Below are positions 1 to 12,865 of a stretch of DNA of 64,000 bases, piece after piece. The translations under genes were made by a program, and so were the position numbers. Where the stretch lies: the NCBI RefSeq assembly GCF_029962835.1, contig NC_080586.1, forward strand, positions 70,743,001 through 70,807,000, written 5' to 3'. Every line of letters begins with the position of its first letter. Position 1 is the stretch's first letter. This stretch comes from Magnolia sinica (taxonomy: Eukaryota; Streptophyta; Magnoliopsida; Magnoliales; Magnoliaceae). A model generated the notes under the pieces. It was given only the letters and a program-made list of their open reading frames with translations, made no database searches and was not told where the DNA came from.

Positions 1-1974
1 CTGTGTGACTAAGATTTAATTTAAAATCAAAGGACTATATAAAAATCACCATGCCAAAGTGTAATGCACATGCAAACAACGTGAAGCCCAGGAGATGATG
101 GGTATGATTCAAGGCCAAATCATAATCATTAGCCCTTTGGCCAAACAAAGCACTCAGAAAATATGGCTTAAAGAAAAATATTTTCCAACTAGCATAGGAA
201 TAATTTGGGTACAATAGGTGAAAGTTTGAACGCAAACGACTGAAATTAAGTTGCCTTTTATGGACAAAGGAACACAACCAATTCAAAATCAGATCAAGCG
301 GGCCCCACACGTGCGTGCAGCAGTCACACCGGTGGTCGAACGGTCACACGTGTGGGTTGATTGTGTGATCCATGCACGGGTCGGGTCTGTAAATGATTGA
401 AGATGGGTTTAGGTGGCCCATAGGATCAAGTAAAATAAAATCCAAGTGAGAATAATGAAAAGATCTTATCTTAGAATTGAAGATTCAAAAAGACCTACCA
501 CCTACGATTCATTAAGCACGAAGCAGAAGAGGAAGGATCTTAGGGACGGATGATAGAGTGACCTCACACCTTCTAGGCTTCTATCCAAGATCTAGCCTTC
601 ACAATGATGAAGGAAGAAGAGAACTCCTACAAGGCCTCAGATTTTTCTCCAAATTCATAATAGATAGGGTTGGACATCCCTATCCCTCTTACTTTATTTT
701 ATAGCAAAAATTTGTTGAAATGACAATTCTATCCCTTTAGAAACAAAAGCAAAATACCCATTATGTCCTAAAGGTTAAAAAGTCTAATCTACCCTCCCAA
801 AAACTATCTTATGTAGCAAATAGATGTCCACTGTCCAATCACAAACTAAAATGTCCAAATCATCAAATAACATAAAAGAATTAACTGACAAAAGGGTCCA
901 ACATAATCCAAACATTGGATAGCGCCATGATGGGACACAAGACTATCTAATGGATGGATAATCATGTAGACGATGATCAACGGTAAGATGATCTCCAAAT
1001 ATGATCCATGTCATCCATGCTTTTTTAATGCTCGCCGATGACCACTGGTGATCACCATTAGTCGCCAAAGTGAAAGTGCCAACATAGCCTGTCGACGCCT
1101 ACGTCTCTGATATGTACAGAGTGGTGGTGTGATGTCCGCATCAGAAAAGGAAAGAAAAAGCAAGGCAAGAAAGATCTGGCCATCGTGGCGGCCCCCGTCA
1201 CTATGGGGTCCACCATACACTCTCAATGTGGGTCCAACCCTTGTGGCCCCACCAAAAATGGGATAACACAAAGGGAGGGTTTTTATCCTCCCATGCACTC
1301 ACAACGTTGGATGAACGGCCGGATCGGGCCGGATCGATGATTGGACGGTCCACCAAGGTCCTCTCCACACCTAATCTCCTCTAGTCTCTCTTTTCTTTTC
1401 TCTTCCTCTTAACCTCTAGATCTCTTCCTAATCTCTCTCAAGCTCTCTCTTTTCTCAAACCATCTCTCTAATATTTCTTTATTTTCTCTCCCCATCTCTC
1501 TTCTCAAACTTTAGCAAAAAAAATGGGAATGAAAAAGTTCATACGTAGGAAGGCTTTTGAGGTAGGGAATTTGGGATAGGGTAGAAAGGAGAGAAAAAGA
1601 TAAGAGGAATGATGAGTGTTGATTCTTGGGGCTTCTCTTACATGGGGAAATGAAAAAGGTGATGGGGGTAGGTGGTGATAGATTGATGGGATGTGATTGG
1701 ACTATCTCGAGATTTGTACAAGTGGGGCTTGTGCCATGTGTGCGTTGTGCGGCCCACCTTGGATTGTGTAAAAAGCTGCAATTTCTAATCTGGGTGTCAA
1801 AATGGGGCGTGCCACACGGCTTTGGAATCGCAGGGTCTGCACGATCGCCAAGGTAAAGTCTCAGGTCGTTTTGGTACTGAAATAGGGTTACGATCGAAGC
1901 TCACCGATCTGGTATGCCCGAAACGTCCCGACACTGAAAACGAAGCGTACAATCAGTCTCACAGGGTTACGGGT
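1..1974. other. Gene-free repeat-derived stretch
   Basis: No supported gene. A segment near 1040-1290 on the minus strand resembles 52030-52230 on the plus strand (both carry a TGATGCGGACATCA-like motif and a CGCC-rich stretch), so it may be an LTR fragment. A pyrimidine-rich CTCT/TTCT run lies at about 1375-1510. The short ORFs here have no recognisable family. Confidence 0.5.
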
Positions 1975-2355
1975 CTTACATTATTGATTCAAGGGCTACT
2001 TATCATATAATAGGTATATCTAGTTCTTTTTCTTTATTTACTCCTAATCCAAATTTAGTTAGTGTGAAGTTAGCAGATGGTGCCCTAACACTTATTGGAG
2101 GGGGCTAAGGGTACTGTATATGTTTCTCCACCTGTCCTTGTCATATGCCTTATTGATTCCTAATGTTGTGTTTAATTTGCTATCAGTAAGGTTACAAAGG
2201 ATCTGGATTCTGGATTGTAGTGTGACTTTTATTATGATTGTCGTGTTTTCCAGTACCTGTAGATGAAGATGTTGCTTGGTGGTGGACATGAAAATGATGG
2301 TTATATATATATATATTTTATTTAAATACTTCAAGTCATATTAGTGAGCGTCTTA

Positions 2356-2956
2356 GGGGTCATTTGGCACCATGGATTTGGGGGGATTTGAGGGAATTTC
2401 AAATCCCCTGGTTGTTTGGCAGCATAAAGTTACTGGGGTTTTCAAATCCCCTCAAAGAGGGGGTTTGAAATCCACGGTGAGAGCTTGGATTACATTTAAA
2501 ATCCTTCCAAGAGTTGCGTGTGTAACATGTGTGCCACCAGACTATTATTCTATTGGGCACATGACCCACTAATGATATCCAAAAACAATTAGATTATCAA
2601 TTGAATCACTATAATTACTTTAATATGATGATCAACACCGTCCAAACATTGTCCATGTAAATCAATGGTTAAAAATCGTTGGTTAGTCACTCGGACATGA
2701 TCTTGTGCTTGTGGCCCATTCGAGACGTGGAATTTCATCATTTTCGGGCAAAGCATATATTTCAACGGGCTTTTTACAACCATTGTGTCAAACATTACAT
2801 ACGTCACTAATTAGAGATTTTAAAGTTGAATTAGTAATTAAATTCAAACCCCTGTAAATATACCATGCATAGCTACTTTTGGATTAAAATTGATTCCCAA
2901 TCCAGGGTGCCAAACACACATAGGAGGATTTCAAATCCACGCTCCCAAATAGGCCC
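2356..2956. mobile_element. Tourist-like MITE in the copia relict
   Basis: The left end GGGGTCATTTGGCA and the right end, read in reverse (GGGCCTATTTGGGAG), are imperfect terminal inverted repeats. Flanks are TTA and TTT, consistent with a decayed 3-bp TWA duplication. Copia coding sequence continues on both sides. No ORF of note inside. Confidence 0.6.
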
Positions 2957-3828
2957 TTTGTGTCAAGAAGGAAAACCTTTTCATCTCGCATTATAGGTTT
3001 GATCATCTTTTGAGTCTAGTTTGTCTTTATTACTTGCGTCAGTCGAGTTTAATGATATCAAAAACTTACAGTGTGAGGTTGTGTCTTAGCCAAACACTAA
3101 GTCAATTTATCCTCTTGTGGAGAAACAGTCCAACAAAAGTTTTTCGTTGATTCATTCGGATGTGTGAGGTGCATTCTTATTATTTCTAATGGATTTAAAT
3201 ACTTTTGTCTCGTTTATTGATGATGCATCTCGTATAATGCTGATTTATTGGATGAAAATTAGAGATGAGCTTAGCTCTATTTTCAAAGTATTTCATAGTT
3301 GGGTAAAAAATCAATTTAGTGTGAATTTTAGAACTCTTCGTACAGATAATGCAAAAGAGTATGTTTCCCATACCATGTTTTCTTGATTTCATAAGCATTG
3401 TATTAATTCTTAGACCACATGCGCATATACACCGCAATAAAATGGAATTACTAAAAGGAAAAAATAGACATTTTAGAAGTCACTCATGCTCTCTTCGTTG
3501 GTATGTTTGTTCCCAAATCTTTTTGGTTAGATGTTGTTCTCACAGCCTGTTATTTGATTCATCGTCTTCGTACCAAGCTTCTTGCCAGAGAGTCACCTGT
3601 CCACTTTTTTTCAGCCTTCCATCCAATCCTTGAAATTCCATTGCGGGTCTTTTGTGTGTATTATGTATATAATACTAATACTCTTAGAAATAAATTATTA
3701 AATTGAGTTGTCAAATGCATTTTTTTTTTTTTTTGGGATAATTGTCTTTATAAAAGGGGTATTAATGTTTTAATCCAATTACTAAAACGTTATGTTTCTA
3801 CGGATGTAAAGTCTGTTGAAGACACTTC

Positions 3829-3829
3829 G

Positions 3830-3866
<37 letters not shown>
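3829..3866. repeat. (TTA)n microsatellite
   Basis: TTATTA repeats inside the copia relict. A T tract (about 3720-3735) and an A tract (about 4180-4206) lie nearby. Confidence 0.9.
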
Positions 3867-4696
3867 TATAATGGAAAGGGGGGCACCATTCTTGGTTCTT
3901 CTTGTCCCTGTCCTCGAGTTTGATGAAAATACTGTCTATTTCTTCCAAACTCGATAATGCTAGAGATAAGGTTGCTACTGATTCTACTAAGTCCAACCTG
4001 AAGGTGTATGAATGAAGAAATGTTTGTAATCCTATTCTTTTTCAGGACACCATGAAGCATGCTCCATTGGCTGTAAGTACTAATAGTGTTGCTACTCGTT
4101 CGCCTATTTATGTTGATCAATATTTATGCGATTCTTCCATGGACTTTCCTGTAGCTATTAGAAAAGCACAACAACAACAAAAAAAAAAAAAAAAAAAAAA
4201 AAAAAACCAATGTACCTCTCATTCCATTCAAAGCTTTGTTTCCTATTAGCACAAGTCCTTTGTTTATGCTATTGAGTGCTCTTTGTCCACCATTTCTAAA
4301 AATCTTAAGGACCCTTTTATTTCTCCTATGTGGCGACAAGTTGTGGAGGAGGAGTTGGTAGTTCTTGAAAAGAATTTTACATGGGAGATGGCTGTGTTAC
4401 CAACTGAGAAGAATCTTGTAGGTTGTCGTTAGGTGTATGCACTCAGTATAATCTTTATGGAAGTATAGCTCGACATAAAACTCACCTTTTAGCTAAAGGC
4501 ATTACGCAAACTTTTAGTGAGGATTATTCCGAAACCTTTTCTCCTGTTGCTAAGATGAACTCTATTCATGTGATTATTCCTCTTGTTGCCAATTTGCATT
4601 GGCCCCTGCATTAACTTGACATTAAAAATGTCTTGTTGAATAGTGATCAATGTTGTCATGTGTGACTGCATATGTGCACATGTAGATCACATGTGC

Positions 4697-4738
4697 GATC
4701 ATGGCACATATGCGAAAATATGCATATGTGCCATGATC
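4697..4738. repeat. Perfect 17-bp hairpin in copia RT relict
   Basis: The arms GATCATGGCACATATGC and its exact reverse complement are separated by 8 bases (GAAAATAT). It lies in a CATATG-rich insert of roughly 120 bp that splits the reverse transcriptase relict. Confidence 0.85.
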
Positions 4739-5543
4739 ATATATGCATATTTGAAAGGAAGAGTGAAAGGTATGTCGTCTGAAGAAGGCGATATATGGTT
4801 TGAAGTAGGCTCCCCGAGCCTGATTCGACAAGTTTAGTGGGGCCTTGAATGGTATTAGATTTTCTCGCATTCATTTTGATCATTCTATGTTTGTCAAGAG
4901 GGATGTGAATGAGATCATTATTGCTAGTGTCTATGTGGATGATATTCTTATTATAGGTGATGATGCTAATGAGATTTCTGAGTTGTAACTATATCTGAGC
5001 AAGGTGTTTGATATCAAAGACCTAGGACCGCAAAAATATTTCCTTGGAATTGAAGTCTCTTGTTCCAAAAAGGTTATAGTTTTGTCTTAACAAAAATATG
5101 CCATTGGTTTGTTCACTTCAACTGGTAATCTCGGTGTCAATCCTATTGATTCTCCATTGGAAATCAATAAGAAGCTCAGGGCAGATGATGGAGAATTTCT
5201 TGATGATCCTCACATGTACCAGCTCTTGGTTGGGAGATTGATATATTTGATGATCACTCGTCTAGATCTGTCTCATGTTGTTAGTTTGGTTAGTCAGTTC
5301 ATGCATGCTCCTTGTTCTTGCCACTTTGAAGCAGTTCGCTGCATCTTCCGCTACATTCTGGATGTGGCCTCTTATTTAGCTTACATGATAAACTTGATAT
5401 TTAAGGATGACTCGGATGCAGATTGGCCATGTTCTCCAGATGATTGTCACTCTACGTCAGGCTACTATACTTTTTACAGTGGCAATTTAGTTACCGGGAA
5501 GACTAAGAAGCAGATAGTTGTGCCTTCGTCCAGTGTAGGCCGA

Positions 5544-5545
<2 letters not shown>

Positions 5546-5581
<36 letters not shown>
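5546..5581. repeat. (CT)n microsatellite
   Basis: About 18 CT units at the point where the copia RNase H relict breaks off. Confidence 0.95.
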
Positions 5582-5584
<3 letters not shown>

Positions 5585-5913
5585 CTACAGGGAATTGGTG
5601 TTCGCGTAACAGCAATTATAGCCCGTATCACAACATGTCGGCGGTGGCTTTTACGGCCACCATTACCGTTATGGAATGCCTTGTATACAACCATATGGTG
5701 TATTCTTGCTGTATGGTTTTTATACTAGTACCAAAATACAATCAAATTTTTATCTGAGTCCATTAGTAGCTTCTCATTGGACTTGTAGGCCCCACAATCG
5801 AGTCTGTTGGTGTTTTTATCCATCTGATTCTGTGTGGGCCTGCAGGTCTATTGGACCATTGGTTATTGGGTTCATGTAATGAATCTGTGGGTTCCAGTCT
5901 AATTGGACTATAA

Positions 5914-6473
5914 GGGCCTGTTAGATTTCCCAAATCCTCTGTAAATGCATTGCAAATTGGTAATAATTATTTCCTTTAGTAATTACCGCATCGTTCTCGA
6001 GGGTTGATTTGACTCATATTTTTTTCAATGCTAAAATTGAGGATGCTGCCAAATATATGTGGGGCCTGCTGTGATGTATGTGGCTTATCCACACCGTCCA
6101 TCCGTTATGCCAACTGAATTTAGGCCATGAGCCAAAAAATGAGGCAGATTCAAAGTTCAAGTGGACCACAGCACAGGAAAAATGGAATCGAACACTCACC
6201 GTTAAAAACTTCTTGGGGCCACTGTTTACTTTGGTGTGAGCCACTTGAGTGCTGGATCTGCCTCATTTTTCGGCTCATGTCTCAAAATGTTTTGGTAAAA
6301 CGGATGGACGGTGCGGATGTCATATACATCACGATGGGGCCCACAAATATAAGCCAGTCCTTTTGGACTGGTTTTCAAAGCAGAAATACCTGCCTATTTT
6401 CAAACAGGGTGAAATTGTAATAATTGGTTTTTTACAGGGCATTTACAGTGAATTTGGGAAATCAAACAGGCCC
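5914..6473. mobile_element. Tourist-like MITE with fold-back core
   Basis: The ends GGGCCTGTTAGATTTCCCAA and (reverse) GGGCCTGTTTGATTTCCCAA are near-perfect inverted repeats, flanked by TAA on both sides (5911-5913, 6474-6476). This is the PIF/Harbinger Tourist pattern. The interior is a second inverted repeat with the arms CACCGTCCATCC and GGATGGACGGTG, the core shared with many elements in this window. Confidence 0.85.
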
Positions 6474-6476
6474 TAA

Positions 6477-7210
6477 ATGCTGGTCTATTATCTGATCATA
6501 CAGCATGGGTTCCTTTGTAGACCCTACTTGGTGGATCAAATGATTTTGCATCAGAAACGAGTAAAAGATCATGTACAATGGATGTACAAGTGCAAAGTTA
6601 TGCCTCTTGGAAGTTGACCTTTTCAGGACCCTGAGGAATTTTAAGATGTGGGACCTCTTTTCTCCATTTGCTCGTCATGGCTTCATTTTGCAGTTAGTGC
6701 TTTTCACTTTTTATCTCTAGGCTATCCAATGTTTCTTCTTCTAAGCCTTCTATCCTCAGGTGCTTGTTTTGGAAGGCCTACTAATTTGGATTACATCATT
6801 AAGACAGCTCTAGAGTGAATTATTGCACGTATATGCTTTGGGTTGTTAATTTGGGTACTATTAAACAACTGATTTTCTAATAATATTATGCTCTTATCTA
6901 TTGTGATTATTAGGTTGGGTTTATTTGGTAAACTTGCTCTATGCTGGCAACATTTAACTATTTTTAGTGTTATGTTGTATATTGCTTGATTCATAACAAA
7001 GAAAAAAGAAACTATTTGCTTCTTGGTTACATGGGATGGGATGATACTTCATTTTCTACACTTCATTGTCTGCAATTATAAGCTAATCAAATGCTTAATG
7101 ATGCGTAAGGCCTATTCGTAGAACTTGATATGAATATGATGAATGCCTTGGACTTAACTGCTTTGATTTATATCTTAGTTTTCTGCTAATGTGGGTTTTG
7201 TCTTATGCAG
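6477..7210 (+). other. Intron 1 tail of the HULK gene
   Basis: AT-rich non-coding sequence leading to the acceptor at 7203-7210. No PWWP exon or recognisable repeat was found. Confidence 0.6.
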
Positions 7211-9367
7211 TGGCTTCTGCAACCCTGCTGATGTTGAAGCTTTTACTGAAGAGAAAAAGAAAACTCTTCTTCTTAAACGTCAGGGTAAGGGAGCTGATTT
7301 TGTTCGTGCAGTAGATGAGATTATTGATAGCTATGAAAAGTCAAAGAAACAGAACCAAGATGAGTCAAATTCGGGCGATGAAGGCACAGTGTCGAATGCT
7401 GGGAGTTTGGATGGTTCTAAAGGCAAGTCTTGGGTGAAGAGTCCAACACAAAGCCCTGCGCCAATGCATGAACCTCAGTCAGAAACGCCTCATTCTTCTA
7501 TAGTCAGAAGCGACTCGTGCAATCCTATCGAAATTCCTGTGCCTTCGAAGGAAATCACTGATCCACATTGTATGCAGACAGAATCTGAGGAGCCAGCTAA
7601 AAATACTTCCAGTCAGGATCTTAGAGAAGCACCTTCATCTATTCCTAAATTGTTGAGAAAGAGGTCAAGAGAGACACCCCTTCAGAGCTGTGTGATACAG
7701 AGAAGGCCAGTGGCAGTTCGCAGGTCTAGAAGTTCATCAAGGGTTGAACACTCTAAATTTCCGAAGCCTGTCATGCCGGTAATGGATGGCATAAGCCACG
7801 AACCTATAGGAAGGAATAAGCTTATTAGGAAATCACCTGACCACTCCACTTGCCATGATATAGATTCACTTGCTTGTTCTGCGGCTACTGTTTCTAACTG
7901 GAGTGATGAAGACATTGGATCTGAAGCATTAGCAATGGAATCTGAGGCTGTTAGTTTAAACAAGGGAAGCACAATAGAGTCTGGTGGCAAAATTGAACAC
8001 TCTGGGGTTGTCTCTGAGGATTTCGAGAATGGCGTTGAGTTGAGTGGAAGGCTTGAACTCCAGACTACGGCTGGTGTGCTCAAGAAGAAACGGAAACCAA
8101 ACAGAAAGCGAGTTACTCATGATACAGAAACATGTCTGAAATTGGAGAAGGAGACAAGTTTAGAGGTAGTTGGGTCAATTAAAAACCTTCCAACTTCTCC
8201 CAATGATTGGGAAAGGTCAAGTGAGAGATTTCACAAGGCAGATGGTGATGAGCATTTGCCTCTAGTAAAACGAGCCAGGGCTCGTATGGGTAAACTATGC
8301 GCAGAGACTAAGCAGGTTGATGATTCTGTATATACTAAAGAGACATCTGTACAGGAGGCTCTAATGAATCATTCAGGGAAATGTACCATGGCCTTTAGTC
8401 ATGATGATAACTGTCCTGCTGATAGCACCTCGTTGGGGGTTAAGGAAGCTGTAAATAACTCATCACCTTCAAAATCGTTTACTCATTTTGCAGAAAATGA
8501 TCCAGAGCTTTGGAAAACCAAGAAATATCATTTGAGAGGTGGTTCAGTGGATGGTGAAGCTGCTTTGCCTCCCTCTAAACGCCTTCATCGTGCTCTAGAA
8601 GCAATGTCTGCCAACGTGGCTGAAGCTACATATGCTGAAGACCCAAGACCCACAGAAATCCTATCAAATGGGTGCAGGACTCCCAATGAGTCAACTTTTC
8701 TCTGTGCTGCTGCTGATAACAGAGTGGGTAGTACTATAGAAAAATGGGATGCACACTCTTCTGGTAACGATACATCTCATGATAGTACATCTGGATTGGC
8801 TTTGATATCAGCCCCCCCAAATCCTGAGGAAATCACAAAGATTTCTTCAGATGCAAAACCCGGTGACATGCTTTGTGGAAATTATAGCTTCCCAAAACAT
8901 GAGGACTGCAAAGAAGTGCTTATAGAGGCTGGAAATTATGCGGATGCCATACACTTTGATGGTTCATCCATTAAAACTGCCAAAAATAAGATCCATGTCG
9001 AAAATCCACAACCTTGTTCATCTCAGTGTGATGAACAGGGTAATATTAAACCTAGTCAAAGTGCATCCAAGCAGTCTTCACATGTCACAGAAGATGGCAA
9101 CAAGAAGTTTTTGGTACCAAGCAAGGAGCCTACTGATGATGCCTTCAAGGGGGAGGGTGACTATTATCAAGCAGACAAATCAGATGGAGAACATGAAATT
9201 TTGGAACCTATTTCACAGAGGCTGGATTCAGTTTCCAAGGCTGAAGATGTTGGCAGTTTGTTGCCTCTAAATGGTACTGGTATGCCTCTGTCAGATGCAG
9301 ATGGAGGCTGTCCAACTACCAAGACTTTGAGGTCTCAGTCAGACGAGAACAGCAAAGTTAGGGAGAT
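7211..9367 (+). CDS. HULK: HULK exon 2 (PWWP second half, NLS region)
   Basis: Large 2,157-nt exon. The acceptor is TTATGCAG at 7203-7210 and the donor is AT|GTAAGC after 9367. The first base completes a split codon, so the preceding exon ends in phase 2. The reading frame is open throughout. The apparent GTG start at 7191 is an intron artefact. The last two bases (AT) join the first base of the next exon. Confidence 0.93.
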
Positions 9368-12300
9368 GTAAGCTTTTCATAATAGTTTGTTGTAACTAGT
9401 CATGTTCTTTTATTCTCTATGGTTTTCTTCATATGCATTCCACACTTTACCATGCTGCTTGAGCTGTGTTGCACCCCCACATGATGTATATGCAGAATCC
9501 AAACCATGCATATGGTGTGTCACCTCATGGTCACTATACATCCCAAGAATCATACTGATCCAAAATTCTGGTGGGATACCACAGGGTGCAATGTATCAGC
9601 CCACCTGAGTTTTTGAATTGCCTGTTTTTTGGTGTAAACATGGTGAACACCATATTCTATCTAGAAGTTGCTACTGGTCGTCAACCTCCCTATGCCCTCC
9701 ATTGTTCTCTCTGTTGCTCACCTGAGTTATGTATCTGGCTGGGTTTTGGCATCTAGGCCAGGCCTAACATGGTTGGGCTCACTAGATGCATGGTGTGGAT
9801 TCCACATACACATCACGGTGGGACCTGCGCGGCTCAAACACACAGTAGCTTAATATGCATTCAAATGCGTGTGAACAGAATTCTATTTTTTGAACAAAAA
9901 TAATACTTGAACACAATTTTAAGTCTACTATGCTTGTTGCCTTTCTTTTTGCTTGTTCCAAAATTCTTTAGCATTTGTGCTAATATGCTCAAGGTATTAT
10001 TCATTATGGCATTGCAGGTGTGAGGTTGAAAAAGAAGTAAAAGGTAAACGAATGCCAAAGGACAGAGATGCTTACTTAGACTTGACATCCATGAAGGCTT
10101 TGATTGCAGCTGCTCAGGCAAAGAGACATTTTTCTCGTTCTACTTCCATCTCCGACAATGCCTCAGATGATAAGGTTTCTTTTGATGCTGTATCAAGCTC
10201 ACCTCCAGTCCATGTGATCAATTCTTCCGAGCGAGCGTCTCCTACCAATGCCTTGATGCACCATGTTCCTGCTTTGGATGATGGGAATGGTATCCCAGTT
10301 AATGGTAGAAGTCCTGGTGCTAGTGCACACCGGAAGAATTCTATGCATGTACTTGATATGGATGAAGAAAGAAGATTTGACTCAATGTCAATTCATAGAC
10401 TGAAACCCATAGGCAAATGGACGGGTCAGGCTGAAGCAAATGTTGTGTGGAAATCTTTCGAGGCTGTGCTTGGGACATTATCAAGGACAAAAGAGAGTAT
10501 AGGTCGGGCAACACGCCTTGCAATTGACTGTGCCAAATATGGGATTGCTGGTGAGGTAAGGGCATTCCTGTTACCTTTCCTTCTCTCATTATTATTTGGA
10601 TATATGTTTTGATCACATAAGATTCACTCAAATCAATCAGCATGCTTTGCCACTTAATAACTTATTTTTCTTGCCATGTGCATGATCTATATACATTTCA
10701 AAACCTGATGTCATTATGCTCTTTCCAATCTTTTAAAACATTGATCAGAGTTTATATTTATGTCTCTTCTGTTTCTTTGTTCTTTAAAAAAAATCAGCTG
10801 AATATTTATTTAAAGTAAAAGATCAAATAATCTAAAAGATATCTATGCATGTTGCATTTATAAGAATGAAATTAAATTTGATTCTTCAAAGGAAAAGAAA
10901 AGACAAATTGGAAACTGTACTTGTTTATAAATGTAAAATTCCAAGCATGCAAATTGACATGAAGAAGTTGCTGAAGCCAGTCTTTGTTCAAAATATCAGT
11001 GTGGCATTTCTAATATTTTATTGCACATTTTTTACTTCTTTGTGGGTTTTTTCTTGACACTCTGATTTTCTGTACTTTTTAACATTTGTCAGTTTCTTTC
11101 TGGGGGTGTTAGATAGAAGTCAGAAAGTTGATTAAATCTGTCCAATTGAAGGACTGATTTTCAGTTTTCATACCGTATATTGCCCATCTTGCTTTGTAAC
11201 GTTGCTTCCTTCATCGCATCATTTTTGGACCTTTAAATTGTGGCGACGGATTGTTTTTCTATGGTTGGATGAGAGGTAGTGTGGGCTCCCCCCTGCCACA
11301 GGAATTTGTTGGAAGCCAAGATTGCTGAGACGTTGCAGGTCCTTGGGAAAGTTACTTTCCATTGAAGACTTGATGTTTTGGTTCGAGAATCGGTCCGGAA
11401 AATTGTTGGTCATATTGCTCTTTAACCTTGTTTCCGATGCATTGGATCCCCCCCCCCCCTCTTTCATTTTTTGGCTTTTACGGTGCTCCTCCCCTCGTGG
11501 TAATCTTCGTCTGGTTAGTGGCTAGGAAAAAGGATTCTAACTGTTGACTACCTCCAGAGAAGAGCATTGATCCTCCCCAATGTTTGTCTGATGTGTATGA
11601 GAAGTGCGGAGACGATTGATCATCTCTTCATTCATTGTTCGTTCGCGACTAGTGTTTGGAGTCTCCATGCTTCATGTAGACTGGGCGATGTCGGGTTTGG
11701 TTTGGGAGAGATGCTTTGGGTTTGTCATGGATGGAATCCGGATCAATCTCACAAAATCTTTTGGAGGCTGACTCTCATGGCGGGGCTTTGGTCCATTTGG
11801 GGAGCTGAAAATGGGAGATGTTTTAGGAATGTGGATATGGGAGTCAATGGGGTTATTTGTAAAGTTAGTGGTCTTGTAAAGGAATGGTCAGCGATGGTTA
11901 AAACTGCTTAGGCCAGTTTTAGCTGATTCGTTCTTTTTCCTTGTTTTGGGCCTTGCTCTTTGCTTTTGGTTTCAGTCGTACTTCTACCAATTGCAGTACA
12001 TAATGCATGATAGACATTGAACTGGATACATTTGAGTACACTTTGGATGCTCAAAAAAATGAAGAATAAAAAATTCAGTACTTCTACCAATTGCAGTACT
12101 TAATGCATGATAGATATTGAACTGGATACATTTGAGTACACTTTGGATGTCATAACGGAGGCAACTTGACATTTGTTAGTGTTGATGCAAAACTTTCTCT
12201 TCTTGGTGTTTTTATATAATTTGTTTGATGTAGGTGGTTGAACTTCTTCTTCATAATTTGGAAAGCGAGTCAAGCTTACACCGAAGGGTGGATCTGTTCT

Positions 12301-12827
12301 TCCTTGTTGATTCTATTATTCAGTGCTCTCGGGGCCAGAGAGGTATTTCCGTGATTGCCTTCGCCTTTGATGGTGATGGATGATATATACCGTACCCAGA
12401 TGATGCTTTAAAGAATTTAGTTGAAAATTTGCAGGTGGCATTGGAGATATGTTCCTTTCAGCTGTCCAACCGGTGCTTCCTCGTTTGTTGTCTGCTGCTG
12501 CTCCTCCCGGAAATGCTGCCAGAGAAAATCGCAGGCAATGCCTTAAGGCATGCAATTGTACTGTTGCTTCCCCACTTTCTGTTTATTTGGTTTAATTCTA
12601 GTATTCAGATACATCTCTTTTTTTTTTTTTGAAAAGGTCCTGAAGCTTTGGCTAGAAAGAAAAACCTTTCCAGAATCCATTGTTCGGCACCACATGCGAG
12701 AACTGGATTCTAATGATGGATCATTCACTAGTTCCTTTTCTCGCCGACCGTCAAGAACAGAGAGGTCTCTGAACGATCCTATAAGGGAAATGGAGGGAAT
12801 GCTCGTTGATGAGTATGGAAGGTTTGT

Positions 12828-12865
<38 letters not shown>

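Larger units (their letters stand above)
1975..5540 (+). mobile_element. Ty1/copia retrotransposon relict (pol)
   Basis: Decayed pol in plant Ty1/copia order, broken by many stops and frameshifts. It has a protease-like motif IDSRAT near 1983 (Gly of DSGAT replaced by Arg), then LLSV/TKDL-type spacer and GAG-pre-integrase. The integrase core (FIDDASR, RTDNAKEY) is at 3189-3386 and TPQ-x-NG near 3430. The reverse transcriptase (ARHKTHLLAKG from about 4467; YVDD at 4932-4943) is followed by RNase H (LVGRLIYL; STSGYY) up to 5540. It ends in a (CT)n tract where the C-terminus should continue. No LTRs recognised. A MITE interrupts it at 2356-2956 and a palindromic insert at about 4640-4760. Confidence 0.85.

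Noticed and set aside
1011..1298. 95-codon minus-strand ORF
   Set aside because: No family recognised; it overlaps a probable LTR fragment.
7682..8083. 133-codon minus-strand ORF
   Set aside because: It is antisense to HULK exon 2 and has no independent support.
11973..12149. 75-bp repeats as the LINE target-site duplication
   Set aside because: Both copies are 3' of the LINE, and no matching copy was seen at its 5' side.
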